Shown: positions 52,572-62,295, counted from the first letter of the stretch. The stretch: DNA of 64,000 nucleotides from Pyxidicoccus trucidator (GCF_010894435.1 NZ_JAAIXZ010000001.1:712322-776321), one strand, 5' to 3'. Notes: generated by a model not told the origin, from the letters alone. Numbers and translations are program-made.

Positions 52572-54417
52572 GCCGGGTGCGCCGGATGCGGTGAGGAAGC
52601 ACGACCCGGCAATCCCCTCGGACCGCCCTGCTCCGGCGGGCGCGTTGAACACGGCGAGGGCTCACGGCCCGGGCAGCCCCCTTCCGGCCGTTGCGCCTCC
52701 TGTCGCGGCGTGGCTGCCCGAGCCGTCGCTCACCTTCCCGGAGGCGTTCTCGCTCCGCGTGGCGCGGACACCCGACCAGCCGGTGCTCCAGGTGGTGAGC
52801 TTCGCCGGACGAGAGCCGCAGGCGCGCCCCTTCAGCTACGCGGCACTCGCGAAGGGAGTCCACCAGGCCGCGGCCCTCCTGGCCCGCGCGGGAGTAGGGC
52901 CGGGGGACGTGGTGCTGCTGTGCGTGTCCCGAGCGGACGCGTTCTTCTCCTTCCTCCTCGCCACGCAGGTCCTGGGCGCCATCCCCGCGCCGCTGCCGTC
53001 CATGGCGGATTTACAGCTGCAGTCGTACCAGTCCCGCCTCCGCTCGGTGGCCCGTGACGCGAGGCCTCGCGCGCTGGTGGTGGACGACGCGCGGGCCCGG
53101 CAGGCGGTGGCTGGCGCGCTGGAGGACGTGGCGCCCGCCCTCGTGGAGTTGGCGGAGCTCGACGGCGAGTCCGTGCCGCTGGAGCGGCCCCTGGACTGGC
53201 GCTGCCGTCCGGACGGCGTGGCCTTCCTCCAGTACACGTCAGGCAGCACGGGCGAGCCCAAGGGCGTGGTGGTGCGGCACGACAACCTCGTCGCCAACCT
53301 CCGGGCCATCATCGAAGGCGGACGGATGGACGGGCGCGACGCCGTCTACTCGTGGCTGCCCGTGTTCCACGACATGGGACTGGTGGCCGGGCTGCTGCTG
53401 GGCGTGTACCTGGGCATCCCCGCCTACGTCGCCCCGCTGAAGAGCTTCGTCTACCGCCCGGACTCGTGGCTGCGAGCCATCCACCGCTTCCGGGCCACGT
53501 TCAGCCCCGCGCCCAACTTCGCCTATCACCTGCTCGCGCACCGCATCCCCGAGAGCGCGCTGCGGGAGCTGGACCTGTCGTCCTGGCGGCTGGCCTTCGA
53601 CGGGGCGGAGCCCATCGACCCGCTGACGGCCGAGGCCTTCATCCGCCGCTTCGAACCGGCGGGCTTCCGCGCCACCAGCTTCCGCCCTGCCTATGGCCTG
53701 GCCGAGGCCACGCTGGCCGTCTCCTTCGCGCCTCCGGACGCGCCCCTGCGCTGCGACAGCGTGGAGCGCGAAGCGCTCACGGCCCGGGGAGAGGCACGCC
53801 CGGTGGAGCGAGGCACGGCGGACAGCACCACCTTCATCAGCGTGGGCCGGGCCGTGCCCGGGCACCACGTGCGCATCCTCTCCACCGGGGACGGCCGCGA
53901 GCTGCCCGAGCGGCACCTGGGTGAGGTCGCGGTGTCGGGCCCGTCCGTGACACCCGGGTATTTCCATGAACTGCGCGAGGGCGGCGTGCCGCGCGCGGAG
54001 CTGCGCACCGGGGACCTGGGCTACCTCGCGGAGGGAGAGCTGTTCATCGTCGACCGGCTGAAGGATTTGCTAGTCGTGGGTGGGCGGAAACATGCGCCGG
54101 CCGACGTGGAGCGCGTGGTGGGGGCCCTGGTCGGCGTGCGCGCTGGCGCGGTGGTGGCCTTCAGCGTGCGCGGCTCGGAAGGCACGGAGGAGGTCGTCCT
54201 CGCCGTGACTCCGGAAGCGGGCGCGGAGCTCTCAGCGCTGGAGGTGACGGTGCAGCGGGCCGCGCAGGAGCACTTCGGGTTCCCGCCGCGGGTGGTGTTC
54301 GTGAAGCCCGGGGCGTTGCCGAAGACCTCCAGCGGCAAGCATCAGCGCTCCGCCTGCCGCGCAAAGTACCTGGACGAGACGCTCCAGCGATTCAAGCGGG
54401 AGCCGGCGCAGGAGTAA
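52561..54417 (+). CDS. Fatty-acyl-AMP ligase (FAAL)
   Basis: 618-residue ANL enzyme that activates a fatty acid as acyl-AMP and passes it to an ACP rather than CoA. Signatures: FLQYTSGSTGEPKGVVV (P-loop), SWLPVFHDMGLVAG (typical of FAALs), AYGLAEATLAVSF, TGDLGYLAEGELFIVDRLKD, GRKHAPADVE (FAALs usually have GRNHYPQDIE) and the catalytic Lys in LPKTSSGKHQR. The first 50 residues are Pro/Ala-rich. It overlaps the SDR stop by 11 bases and ends the ACP operon. No polyketide or peptide synthetase is linked, so the product is not evident. Confidence 0.9.
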   Translation: MSAEPGAPDAVRKHDPAIPSDRPAPAGALNTARAHGPGSPLPAVAPPVAAWLPEPSLTFPEAFSLRVARTPDQPVLQVVSFAGREPQARPFSYAALAKGVHQAAALLARAGVGPGDVVLLCVSRADAFFSFLLATQVLGAIPAPLPSMADLQLQSYQSRLRSVARDARPRALVVDDARARQAVAGALEDVAPALVELAELDGESVPLERPLDWRCRPDGVAFLQYTSGSTGEPKGVVVRHDNLVANLRAIIEGGRMDGRDAVYSWLPVFHDMGLVAGLLLGVYLGIPAYVAPLKSFVYRPDSWLRAIHRFRATFSPAPNFAYHLLAHRIPESALRELDLSSWRLAFDGAEPIDPLTAEAFIRRFEPAGFRATSFRPAYGLAEATLAVSFAPPDAPLRCDSVEREALTARGEARPVERGTADSTTFISVGRAVPGHHVRILSTGDGRELPERHLGEVAVSGPSVTPGYFHELREGGVPRAELRTGDLGYLAEGELFIVDRLKDLLVVGGRKHAPADVERVVGALVGVRAGAVVAFSVRGSEGTEEVVLAVTPEAGAELSALEVTVQRAAQEHFGFPPRVVFVKPGALPKTSSGKHQRSACRAKYLDETLQRFKREPAQE

Positions 54418-54472
54418 CGCCGGTCAGCGGGTCGGCAGCTCGCTGAACTCCACTTCGTCCAAGCCGAGCCAC

Positions 54473-55048
54473 TCAGCGAGCAGCCGCCGCCACCCGCCGG
54501 GCCTTCTCCAGCATCCGCCGCATCGGAGCCTCATCCGCCCGTGCCAGCGCCTCGTCCCATGACAGCCACTGCACGCCCGTGGACTCGGCCGGGTCATGCA
54601 TCAGCGCCTCCGGGTTCTCCGCCACCAGCAGGAAGCGCACGTCCAGGTGGTGATGCTCCAGCTCGTCGCGGCGCGCGGGAATCGTGTGGATGTCCACGTC
54701 CAGCGGCCGGGGAGCGGCGGGATGCACATGCACCCGGCAGCCCGTCTCCTCGCGGGCCTCGCGCAGCGCCGTGGCCTCCATCTCCCCGCCATCCGCCGCG
54801 TCCGCATGCCCGCCTGGCTGCAGCCAGCGCTTCAGCTTCCCGTGGTGCAGCATCACCACGCGCCCACCCTCCGGGTCCACCACCACCGCGCTGCCAGTGA
54901 AGTGGGCCGTGGCCTGCGAGCGGGAGAAGGGCTGCTCCAGCGTGGCGGCGTACTGGCGCATGCGCTCCAGGTCATCGCGCTCCTTCTCGTCCGTGGGGAC
55001 ATGGCGCGCGAGCAGTGCCTTCAGGGAGGTGGAAGCCGGGAAGTCCAT
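54473..55048 (-). CDS. Nudix hydrolase
   Basis: 191 residues. The Nudix region is QPGGHADAADGGEMEATALREAREETGC, recognisable from PGGHAD and ALREAREETG; it carries the metal glutamates. Flanking parts GSAVVVDPEGGRVVMLHHGKL and RFLLVAENPE fit the subgroup with a WLQPGGHAD entry. ATG 55048 was preferred because the open frame upstream is Gly/Arg-rich and non-coding in look. Its substrate (a nucleoside diphosphate derivative) is unknown. It is convergent with the FAAL operon. Confidence 0.86.
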   Translation of the reverse strand: MDFPASTSLKALLARHVPTDEKERDDLERMRQYAATLEQPFSRSQATAHFTGSAVVVDPEGGRVVMLHHGKLKRWLQPGGHADAADGGEMEATALREAREETGCRVHVHPAAPRPLDVDIHTIPARRDELEHHHLDVRFLLVAENPEALMHDPAESTGVQWLSWDEALARADEAPMRRMLEKARRVAAAAR

Positions 55049-55125
55049 GCCCGCCCACGTACCGCCGCCACCGCCCCCGCGCCAGCGCCTTCGCACGGCG
55101 GGCGTGCAGGCGGCAGCAGCCGGTG

Positions 55126-55131
55126 TAGGGT
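55126..55131 (+). promoter_or_regulatory. Candidate -10 box TAGGGT upstream of NtrC-type regulator
   Basis: TAGGGT, same hexamer class as elsewhere but 78 nt before the ATG at 55210, so an ordinary leader would be present. Confidence 0.3.
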
Positions 55132-55209
55132 GCCGCCCCGGGTGTGTTCTCATGCAGGCGCACCCGGGGCGGCCGGCGCCCGGAAGTGCATGGAGAATCG
55201 AGCAACGCC

Positions 55210-56616
<1,407 letters not shown>

Positions 56617-56790
56617 ACCTCGAAAATCCGTTACACCCGGACATGCCACCGTGATTTTCCACCGCGGTCCCACCCCCTCCCACTCCCCCCCGCCCTGCCC
56701 AGGTCTCCGGAATCCTTCGGCTTTTCCAGGTGGCACCGGCCCACGGCCGCGGGCCGGGCTGGCATCCGCCTTGCTCAGGAAGCCCCGTTG

Positions 56791-57855
56791 ATGAACCCCC
56801 GCCTCCCCGCCCTCCTGCTGTGCCTGCTGCTTGCCGCGCCCGCCTGGGGCGCGTCCGGGCTGGACACGGTGCGCGGGCGGGCCCAGACGGCGCGCACGGA
56901 GGTGCGCACCCTGCGCGGCCAGCAGCAGGCGCTGCGCGAGGAGCTGAACGGGCTGGCGGCGCGAATCGAGGCGCTGAAGGCGGAGCGCCAGGGACGGCTG
57001 ACGGCGGGGACGGAGCTGGAGTCGGCGCTGCGCCGCTCGCAGGAGCTGAGCGGCTCGCTCACCGGGCTGGCGCAGTCGGTGGCGGCGGCGGAGGGCGAGT
57101 CGGAGCGGTCGCACCTGGCGCTGCACACCGCGCTCTCGGAGGAGCTGTCGCGGCTGCGCACGGCGTGGGACGGGACGACGGACCGGGACCAGCGCGCGAA
57201 GCTGCTGGAGTCCATGCGCACCGTGCGCGCCGAGCGGGAGGCCGTCCGCGCGGCGCTGCCGGCCTCGCGGGTGCCGGCCCTGGACCGGGCAGCCCCCGGT
57301 GGGGACGACCCCGAGGACCTGCTGGAGCAGGCGGACACCCTGCGCGACACCGAGGACAAGGTCCGCGAGCGGCTGAAGGCCCTGCGCGGGCGCATCACCG
57401 AGGTGCGCGAGGAGCGGGACCTGGACCGGCGGATGAGCGACTTCCTCGGCGAGGAGTCCATGTTCGACGAGCAGGACCGCCGGCTCCGCCTGCGGGTGAG
57501 CGGAGACCGTGTGCAGGTGGACCGCAGCCCGCGCCGGGGAGACGAAAGCCCCACCTTCTATGAAGGCGACTCGGCCGCGCAGCCACCGCCGGCGACCGGC
57601 GTTCCCGGGGGCGGACAGGTGGGCGAGAACCCGGGCACCACGCCGCTCGATGACGGCCCCCGCACCAGCCCGGCCCGCGCGAGCGACCGCCGGCCGCTGG
57701 TGGAGTCGGTGCGCGCCCAGGCGCTGGCCGCGGGAGGCCCGGTGGACCTGGCTGCCCTGGAGGCCGAGGCGGCGAAGCTGGAGGCCCTGGCCCGCGAGCT
57801 GGGCGGCCGCGCCTCCACGCTGGAGCGCCGTGCCCAGGAGCTCGAGAAGCGCTGA
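56791..57855 (+). CDS. Secreted coiled-coil protein
   Basis: 354 residues. Signal peptide MNPRLPALLLCLLLAAPAWGA, then long heptad-rich helices (about 25-220; for example VRTLRGQQQALREELNGLAARIEALKAERQ in sense, and LRDTEDKVRERLKALRGRI), a Pro/Gly-rich disordered stretch (245-310), and a closing Leu/Ala coiled coil ending LERRAQELEKR. No enzymatic motif. AGGAA lies before ATG 56791; TTG 56788 is an alternative. The regulator gene is 174 bases upstream. Probably a periplasmic or surface structural protein. Confidence 0.72.
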   Translation: MNPRLPALLLCLLLAAPAWGASGLDTVRGRAQTARTEVRTLRGQQQALREELNGLAARIEALKAERQGRLTAGTELESALRRSQELSGSLTGLAQSVAAAEGESERSHLALHTALSEELSRLRTAWDGTTDRDQRAKLLESMRTVRAEREAVRAALPASRVPALDRAAPGGDDPEDLLEQADTLRDTEDKVRERLKALRGRITEVREERDLDRRMSDFLGEESMFDEQDRRLRLRVSGDRVQVDRSPRRGDESPTFYEGDSAAQPPPATGVPGGGQVGENPGTTPLDDGPRTSPARASDRRPLVESVRAQALAAGGPVDLAALEAEAAKLEALARELGGRASTLERRAQELEKR

Positions 57856-57870
57856 GTGCGGCGGGTGGGG

Positions 57871-58407
57871 CTACAGCAGCCCGCCCTCCACCTCGAGCGT
57901 CACCACGGCCTGCAGCCGCACCTCGCGCTCGGGCATGACGCCGCGGCCCCGGACGATGATGCTCATGGTGGGCGCGGAGACGAAGGGCTGAAGCTCCACG
58001 TCGTCCACGTCCAGCGAGAGGACGGGGTTGGGCGGCCTCAGGTTCAGCGTGGAGATGTTCTCCCGCCGGGCGATGAGCGCCTCGCGGTCCCCGGCCCGGG
58101 CGAAGAACTCCGCCACCGACAGGAAGGCGAAGTCCTGGTCATTGGGGCTGAGCACCTTGAGCGTCACGGACTTCACCTTCACGGACGTCACGTCGCCCTT
58201 GCTGATGCCCTGGTTCTTGAAGTCCTGGTTCTGGTCGAAGTCCATCCCCGCGAAGCTGCTGATGCTGGGGAAGGCGTTGAGGCTGGTGGTGCCGCCTGGG
58301 GGGCCCGCGGGCACGGTGGCCTCCCCCTTCACCTCGGTGGTGAAGGAAGAGGGAGCGCAGGCCGCCAGCCCAAGGCCGGCCGCCGCGAGGAGGGACGCGA
58401 GGCGCAT
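57871..58407 (-). CDS. Lipoprotein, unknown function
   Basis: 178 residues, signal MRLASLLAAAGLGLAAC with Cys17 as lipid site. The mature part is beta-rich: TEVKGEATVPAGPPGGTTSL, FPSISSFAGMDFDQNQDFKNQG, VTSVKVKSVTLKVLSPNDQDFAFL and a final VRLQAVVTLEVEGG, resembling small immunoglobulin-like or adhesin-like lipoproteins. TACACT lies six bases before the ATG on this strand, in a 117-base gap shared with the divergent beta-barrel gene. I see no known motif. Confidence 0.72.
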   Translation of the reverse strand: MRLASLLAAAGLGLAACAPSSFTTEVKGEATVPAGPPGGTTSLNAFPSISSFAGMDFDQNQDFKNQGISKGDVTSVKVKSVTLKVLSPNDQDFAFLSVAEFFARAGDREALIARRENISTLNLRPPNPVLSLDVDDVELQPFVSAPTMSIIVRGRGVMPEREVRLQAVVTLEVEGGLL

Positions 58408-58413
58408 GTTTCA

Positions 58414-58419
58414 AGTGTA
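58414..58419 (-). promoter_or_regulatory. Candidate -10 box TACACT before the lipoprotein gene
   Basis: Read on the minus strand, TACACT ends six nt before the ATG at 58407. Member of the TANNNT group and a divergent partner of the TATGGT box at 58510. Confidence 0.4.
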
Positions 58420-58509
58420 TCGGTCCACCGGGGGGCCCGTCACCGTTTGGACCAACCGGCCGGACGGGCCCGCCCTCCCGCGAGTGGGGCGTACAGGCGC
58501 GAGGCCGGT

Positions 58510-58515
58510 TATGGT
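58510..58515 (+). promoter_or_regulatory. Candidate -10 box TATGGT before the beta-barrel gene
   Basis: TATGGT ends nine nt before the GTG start at 58525. Divergent from TACACT at 58414-58419. Confidence 0.35.
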
Positions 58516-58524
58516 GCGCCCGTC

Positions 58525-59580
58525 GTGGCCCGCTCCTGTCCACTCCTGCTGCTCGCTCTCACCGTGCTCGCCGCCAGCCGCGCGCCCGCGGCCGAGTGGG
58601 AGGGCGCGCTGAAGGCCACCAGCCGTGTGCTGGTGGACACCAATGCGTCGCGCGAGTTCTCCGACGCCGCCGCGACGGGTACAGCCGGGCTGGACCAGGC
58701 GCTCAGCCTGCTCGGCTCGGCGGAGGGGCGCGCCACCTTCGAGCGCTCGCAACTGGTGGGCCGCTACGAGCTGGGCGTGCGCAAGTACCTGGGCTTCACG
58801 GACGAGGACACGCTGGTGCAGGCCGGCGCCCTGGAGGGCTCGCTGGCGCTGGGCACCGAGTTCGGCGTCGGCCTGGAGGGCCACGCGAAGGACCGGCGCG
58901 GCGGCACGCGGGCGTACTCGGACCTGGGGGCGAGCGCCTTCCTCGAGTACGCACCGGACGTGCGCCTGGCGCTGCGCGTGCGAGGAGGCGCCCGGCGCTT
59001 CGTGTACCGACCGGACGCCACGGCCAACTTCGGCGGGCCGGAGCTGGGGGTGCTGGGGCGCTACCGCTTCAACCGCCGGCACAGCCTGTCCCTCTTCGGC
59101 GACTGGGGCTCGCGGGGCTACGGCACGCAGGCCCGGGCCCGGCCTGGGACGACGGGCACCGCCCCCGACCGGCGTGAGGACGGGGCGCTCACGGCCGGCG
59201 CGACGTATTCCTACCGCGGCCCCGTGGCGGTGGGGCTGACGTACGCGTACCAGGAGTCCTCCTCCAACAGCTTCGGGGAGACGGTGCTCCGCCACCGGCT
59301 GTCGGGCAACGCGGGGGTGCGCCTTCCCTGGAGCGTGACGCTGCTGGCGCAGGCCTCGCTGGGCTTCAGCAGCTACCCGGACGGCATCTTCCTCTCCCCC
59401 GAAATCATCCTGGTGGAGGAGGACGAGGGGCAGAACTCCCTCTCCCTGAAGCTGGCCCGCCCGCTGACGGAGACGGTGGACGTGGAGGTGTCCTGGGGCC
59501 TGTGGAGCACGCGGCTGCCCCGCAACGGGCTCACCTACACGCGCCAGGTCTTCGGCGTGGGCTTCACCTGGCGCGACTGA
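58525..59580 (+). CDS. Outer-membrane beta-barrel protein
   Basis: 351 residues. GTG start gives the signal peptide VARSCPLLLLALTVLAASRAPA. The mature protein alternates polar/hydrophobic strands (WEGALKATSRVLVDT, YELGVRKYLGF, ARYRF-type turns, VTLLAQASLGFSSYPDG) and ends in Phe-Thr-Trp-Arg-Asp (VGFTWRD) close to the aromatic terminus of outer-membrane barrels. Long loops such as RPGTTGTAPDRRED are expected outside. No family is certain. It is divergent from the lipoprotein gene. Confidence 0.7.
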   Translation: MARSCPLLLLALTVLAASRAPAAEWEGALKATSRVLVDTNASREFSDAAATGTAGLDQALSLLGSAEGRATFERSQLVGRYELGVRKYLGFTDEDTLVQAGALEGSLALGTEFGVGLEGHAKDRRGGTRAYSDLGASAFLEYAPDVRLALRVRGGARRFVYRPDATANFGGPELGVLGRYRFNRRHSLSLFGDWGSRGYGTQARARPGTTGTAPDRREDGALTAGATYSYRGPVAVGLTYAYQESSSNSFGETVLRHRLSGNAGVRLPWSVTLLAQASLGFSSYPDGIFLSPEIILVEEDEGQNSLSLKLARPLTETVDVEVSWGLWSTRLPRNGLTYTRQVFGVGFTWRD

Positions 59581-59605
59581 AGGGGACAGGGGGCCTTCAC
59601 ACGGC

Positions 59606-59926
59606 TCAACCCAGGTCGGCGATGCGCTCGTCGATTTCCTCGGCGAGGCCGGGGTGTCCCTGGGACAGGGCGTGCTCCTTCGCCCGGCCGAGCACCTCAC
59701 GGGCCTTCTCGGTCTCCCCGGCCCCGACCCAGGCGTCCCCCAGGGCCACCATGGCGGCGGCATAGCCCGGGTCCAGCCGGACGGCGGACTCCAGGGCCTG
59801 GGCGGCCTCGGCGTACTGCCGGCGCTCCAGGTACAGCTTCCCCAGGGAGAAGTGGCTCATGGGGGAGTCGGGAAAACTGGCCACCATCTTCTTGAACTGC
59901 TCCAGCCGGGCGTCGCTCATGGACAT
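59606..59926 (-). CDS. Small TPR protein
   Basis: 106 residues with two to three TPR units: FPDSPMSHFSLGKLYLERRQYAEAAQALESAV, then LDPGYAAAMVALGDAWVGAGETEKAREVLGRAK. It has no signal peptide, so it should be a cytosolic adaptor. ATG 59926 and ATG 59920 (two codons apart) cannot be separated. It is divergent from rsfS across 55 bases. Confidence 0.82.
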   Translation of the reverse strand: MSMSDARLEQFKKMVASFPDSPMSHFSLGKLYLERRQYAEAAQALESAVRLDPGYAAAMVALGDAWVGAGETEKAREVLGRAKEHALSQGHPGLAEEIDERIADLG

Positions 59927-59966
59927 CAGGAGATAGAGGACCGCTTCCTCCTTGCCAAGGGTGCGC

Positions 59967-59972
59967 TAGGGT
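59967..59972 (+). promoter_or_regulatory. Candidate -10 box TAGGGT before rsfS
   Basis: TAGGGT ends nine nt before ATG 59982. The gap to the divergent TPR gene is short, so this probably is the promoter. TANNNT group. Confidence 0.42.
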
Positions 59973-59981
59973 GCGCCGCAC

Positions 59982-60536
59982 ATGGCTACGAAGAAGAAGA
60001 GCACGAAAACGATGGGCGGCCGGACCCCGGCGCGCAAGAAGACGGCGGGCAAGAAGGCTCCGACGGGCAAGGGCAAGGCCCCGGCGCGCAAGGCCCCGGC
60101 GCGCAAGAAGGCGACGCTCAAGCCTCCGGCACGCAAGAAGGCGAAGCTGCCTGCCGCACTGGCCCAGAAGGCGGGCCCGGCGGAGAACCCCGCGGCGAAG
60201 GCGCTGGCGCACCGGATTGCCCAGCTCCTCCTCGACAAGAAGGCCGAGGACGTCGTCATCCTCGACGTGCGCGGGATGACGTCCTACGCGGACTACTTCG
60301 TCATTGCCTCCGCCGAGAGCGACCGGCAGGTGAGCGCCATGGCGGAGAACGTCCAGGTGCAGCTCAAGACGGGCGAAGAAGTCCAGCGCCCCATCGGCAC
60401 CGAGGGCCTGGAGACGGGCCAGTGGGTGCTGCTCGACTACGGCGAGGTGGTGGCGCACCTGTTCCTCACGGACCTGCGCGCGCACTATGACCTCGAGGGC
60501 CTCTGGGCCGACGCGGCGCGGGAGAAGGTGGCCTGA
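59982..60536 (+). CDS. rsfS: Ribosomal silencing factor RsfS with Lys/Ala/Pro-rich tail
   Basis: 184 residues. The RsfS core (about 67-180: [61 protein letters not shown]) binds ribosomal protein uL14 and blocks subunit joining in starvation. The first 66 residues are a basic tail of repeated [17 protein letters not shown] and PARKKAKL units, like histone H1 or the C-terminus of myxobacterial nucleoid proteins. RsfS is normally 105-120 residues, so this extension is an oddity. It overlaps rlmH by four bases and may bind RNA or DNA through the tail. Confidence 0.92.
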   Translation: MATKKKSTKTMGGRTPARKKTAGKKAPTGKGKAPARKAPARKKATLKPPARKKAKLPAALAQKAGPAENPAAKALAHRIAQLLLDKKAEDVVILDVRGMTSYADYFVIASAESDRQVSAMAENVQVQLKTGEEVQRPIGTEGLETGQWVLLDYGEVVAHLFLTDLRAHYDLEGLWADAAREKVA

Positions 60537-60997
60537 AACTCAGGCTCCTCTCCATCGGCAAGGACCGCTCGGGCCTGTATGAGCCCGCGGTCCAGGAGTA
60601 CGCCAAACGGCTGGGCCACTACACCCGCTTCGAGTTGGTGGAGCTGTCCGAGGCCAGCGGCAAGAAGCTCAAGCCGGGCGATGCGAAGGCCGCGGAGGCC
60701 GACGCGATTCTCGCGAAGCGCAAGCCCCAGGACTGGCTGGTGGCGCTGGACGAGCGCGGCTCGCTGCTCGACTCGGTGGAGCTGAGCCGCTACGTCGCGA
60801 AGGCGCAGACGGGTGCGAAGGATTTGCTCTTCATCATCGGCGGGGATGAGGGGCTGGATGCGAAGGTGCGCGACGCGGCGAACCTCACGCTGTCCCTGTC
60901 GAAGATGACGCTGCCGCACCGGCTGGCGCGGGTGGTGCTCATCGAGCAGCTCTACCGCGCCTTCACCATCCTCAAGGGCGAGCCCTACCACAAGTAG
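60533..60997 (+). CDS. rlmH: 23S rRNA pseudouridine1915-N3 methyltransferase RlmH
   Basis: 154 residues of the SPOUT family. The N-terminus [19 protein letters not shown] matches the family start (E. coli: MKLQLVAVG), then [36 protein letters not shown] (SAM loop) and the C-terminal [19 protein letters not shown]-type segment ending EPYHK. The frame has no ATG, GTG or TTG after the in-frame stop at 60488 until 60632; the only family-consistent start is CTG 60533, overlapping the rsfS stop (CTGA). AGAAGG lies seven bases upstream. Starting at GTG 60635 would remove the first strand and helix. Confidence 0.88.
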   Translation: MKLRLLSIGKDRSGLYEPAVQEYAKRLGHYTRFELVELSEASGKKLKPGDAKAAEADAILAKRKPQDWLVALDERGSLLDSVELSRYVAKAQTGAKDLLFIIGGDEGLDAKVRDAANLTLSLSKMTLPHRLARVVLIEQLYRAFTILKGEPYHK

Positions 60998-61003
60998 GCA
61001 GCC

Positions 61004-61032
61004 GGGCGGGCCCGGGCGCTCCGGGCCTGCCC
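61004..61032 (+). terminator. Hairpin between rlmH and the RtcB-like gene
   Basis: GGGCGGGCCCGG (61004-61015) pairs with CCGGGCCTGCCC (61021-61032) with one G-U pair and a five-base loop. It lies seven bases after the rlmH stop. No T run follows, so termination is possible but not certain. Confidence 0.45.
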
Positions 61033-61068
61033 CGTCAGGGCGGGGATGGGCGTGGCGTCTGCGGGGGC

Positions 61069-62223
61069 ATGAGCACCGCCGCCTCCTCCGCTACCCCCTC
61101 CTCCGCGCCCATGGCGCAAGTCCGCGTCATCGCCTCGCCCCAGTCCTGGGTGGAGGGCGAGGCCGTGCGCCAGCTCGAAGCCATGGCGCGACTGCCCGGC
61201 ATGCGACTGGCGGTGGGACTCCCGGACCTGCACCCCGGCAAGGGGGCCCCGGTGGGCGCCGCCTTCACGTCGGAGGGCTTCGTCTACCCCTACCTCGTCG
61301 GCAACGACATCGGCTGTGGCATGGGCCTGTTCGACGTGGACCTGCTGGCGCGCAAGGCGAAGCCAGAGCGGTGGGCGGCGAAGCTGGATTTGGAGGGGCC
61401 GTGGAGCGGGGACGTGGACGGCTTCCTCTCGGAGCATGGCGTGAAGGCCACCGGCTTCGAGGCGGCGCTGGGCACGGTGGGCGGTGGCAACCACTTCGCG
61501 GAGGTGCAGCGGGTGGACGCGGTGCACGACGCGGAGGCCTTCGCGGCGCTGGGGCTGGCGGCGGACCGGTTGCTCCTGCTGGTGCACTCCGGCTCTCGCG
61601 GGCTGGGCGAGGCGATTCTCCGGGCCCACGTGGACCGTCACGCGGCGGGCGGGCTGGTGGATGACTCCGCGGAGGCACGCAACTACCTCGCGCGGCATGA
61701 CCATGCAGTGGAGTGGGGCCGGGCCAACCGGGCGCTGGTGGCGCGGCGGGTGCTGGACGGAATCGGAGCCCTCGGTCGTCGCGTCCTGGACGTGTGCCAC
61801 AACAGCGTCACCCCGCTCCGGGTGGACGGAGGCACGCAGTGGCTGCACCGCAAGGGCGCGGCCCCGTCGGACGAGGGGCCGGTGGTGATTCCCGGCAGCC
61901 GGGGTGCGCTGAGCTATCTGGTGGCGCCGGTGGGAGACGGGACGGGCAACGCGCACAGCCTGGCGCACGGCGCCGGCCGCAAGTGGACGCGCACCGCCGC
62001 CCGGGAGCGCATGCGCGAGCGCTTCACCGCGGAGTCCCTCACGCGCACCACCTTCAAGAGCCACGTGGTGTGTGAGAACAAGGACCTCCTCTTCGAGGAG
62101 GCGCCGCCCGCGTACAAGGCCATTGACCGGGTGGTGACGGACCTGGTGGAGGCGGGCCTCGTCCGGGTGGTGGCCACGCTGGCGCCCGTGCTGACGTACA
62201 AGACGCGCGCCCGGGGGGAGTGA
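61069..62223 (+). CDS. RtcB-family RNA ligase (RtcB2-like)
   Basis: 384 residues. RtcB joins RNA 3'-phosphate or cyclic phosphate ends to 5'-OH using GTP and Mn2+. Here the metal motif is NDIGCGM with Cys83, GTVGGGNHFAEVQ supplies the His ligand, HSGSRGLGEAI follows, and the guanylylation His300 is in LAHGAGRKWTR. It is slightly shorter than E. coli RtcB (408) and resembles the RtcB2 subgroup usually coupled to the release factor PrfH. No prfH follows; gpmI does. The Ala/Ser/Thr-rich first 14 residues leave ATG 61111 as an alternative start. Confidence 0.86.
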   Translation: MSTAASSATPSSAPMAQVRVIASPQSWVEGEAVRQLEAMARLPGMRLAVGLPDLHPGKGAPVGAAFTSEGFVYPYLVGNDIGCGMGLFDVDLLARKAKPERWAAKLDLEGPWSGDVDGFLSEHGVKATGFEAALGTVGGGNHFAEVQRVDAVHDAEAFAALGLAADRLLLLVHSGSRGLGEAILRAHVDRHAAGGLVDDSAEARNYLARHDHAVEWGRANRALVARRVLDGIGALGRRVLDVCHNSVTPLRVDGGTQWLHRKGAAPSDEGPVVIPGSRGALSYLVAPVGDGTGNAHSLAHGAGRKWTRTAARERMRERFTAESLTRTTFKSHVVCENKDLLFEEAPPAYKAIDRVVTDLVEAGLVRVVATLAPVLTYKTRARGE

Positions 62224-62234
62224 CGGCCACCCGG

Positions 62235-62262
62235 CAGCCAGGAAGAGGGGCTGGCGCTTTTT
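62235..62262 (+). terminator. Weak terminator after the RtcB-like gene
   Basis: A five-bp stem (CAGCC with GGCTG) is followed by GCGCTTTTTG. The T run is good, the stem is short. It ends 28 bases before the -10-like box of gpmI. Confidence 0.35.
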
Positions 62263-62289
62263 GTCCTCTCCGCCCGCCGCCCGCGTGGT

Positions 62290-62295
62290 TAGGGT
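62290..62295 (+). promoter_or_regulatory. Candidate -10 box TAGGGT before gpmI
   Basis: TAGGGT ends six nt before ATG 62302, so transcription would begin at or very near the start codon. TANNNT group. Confidence 0.42.

Noticed and set aside
60635-60997. A 120-residue RlmH starting at GTG 60635
   Set aside because: It drops the first strand and helix that begin the family; the 60533 CTG start restores the known length.
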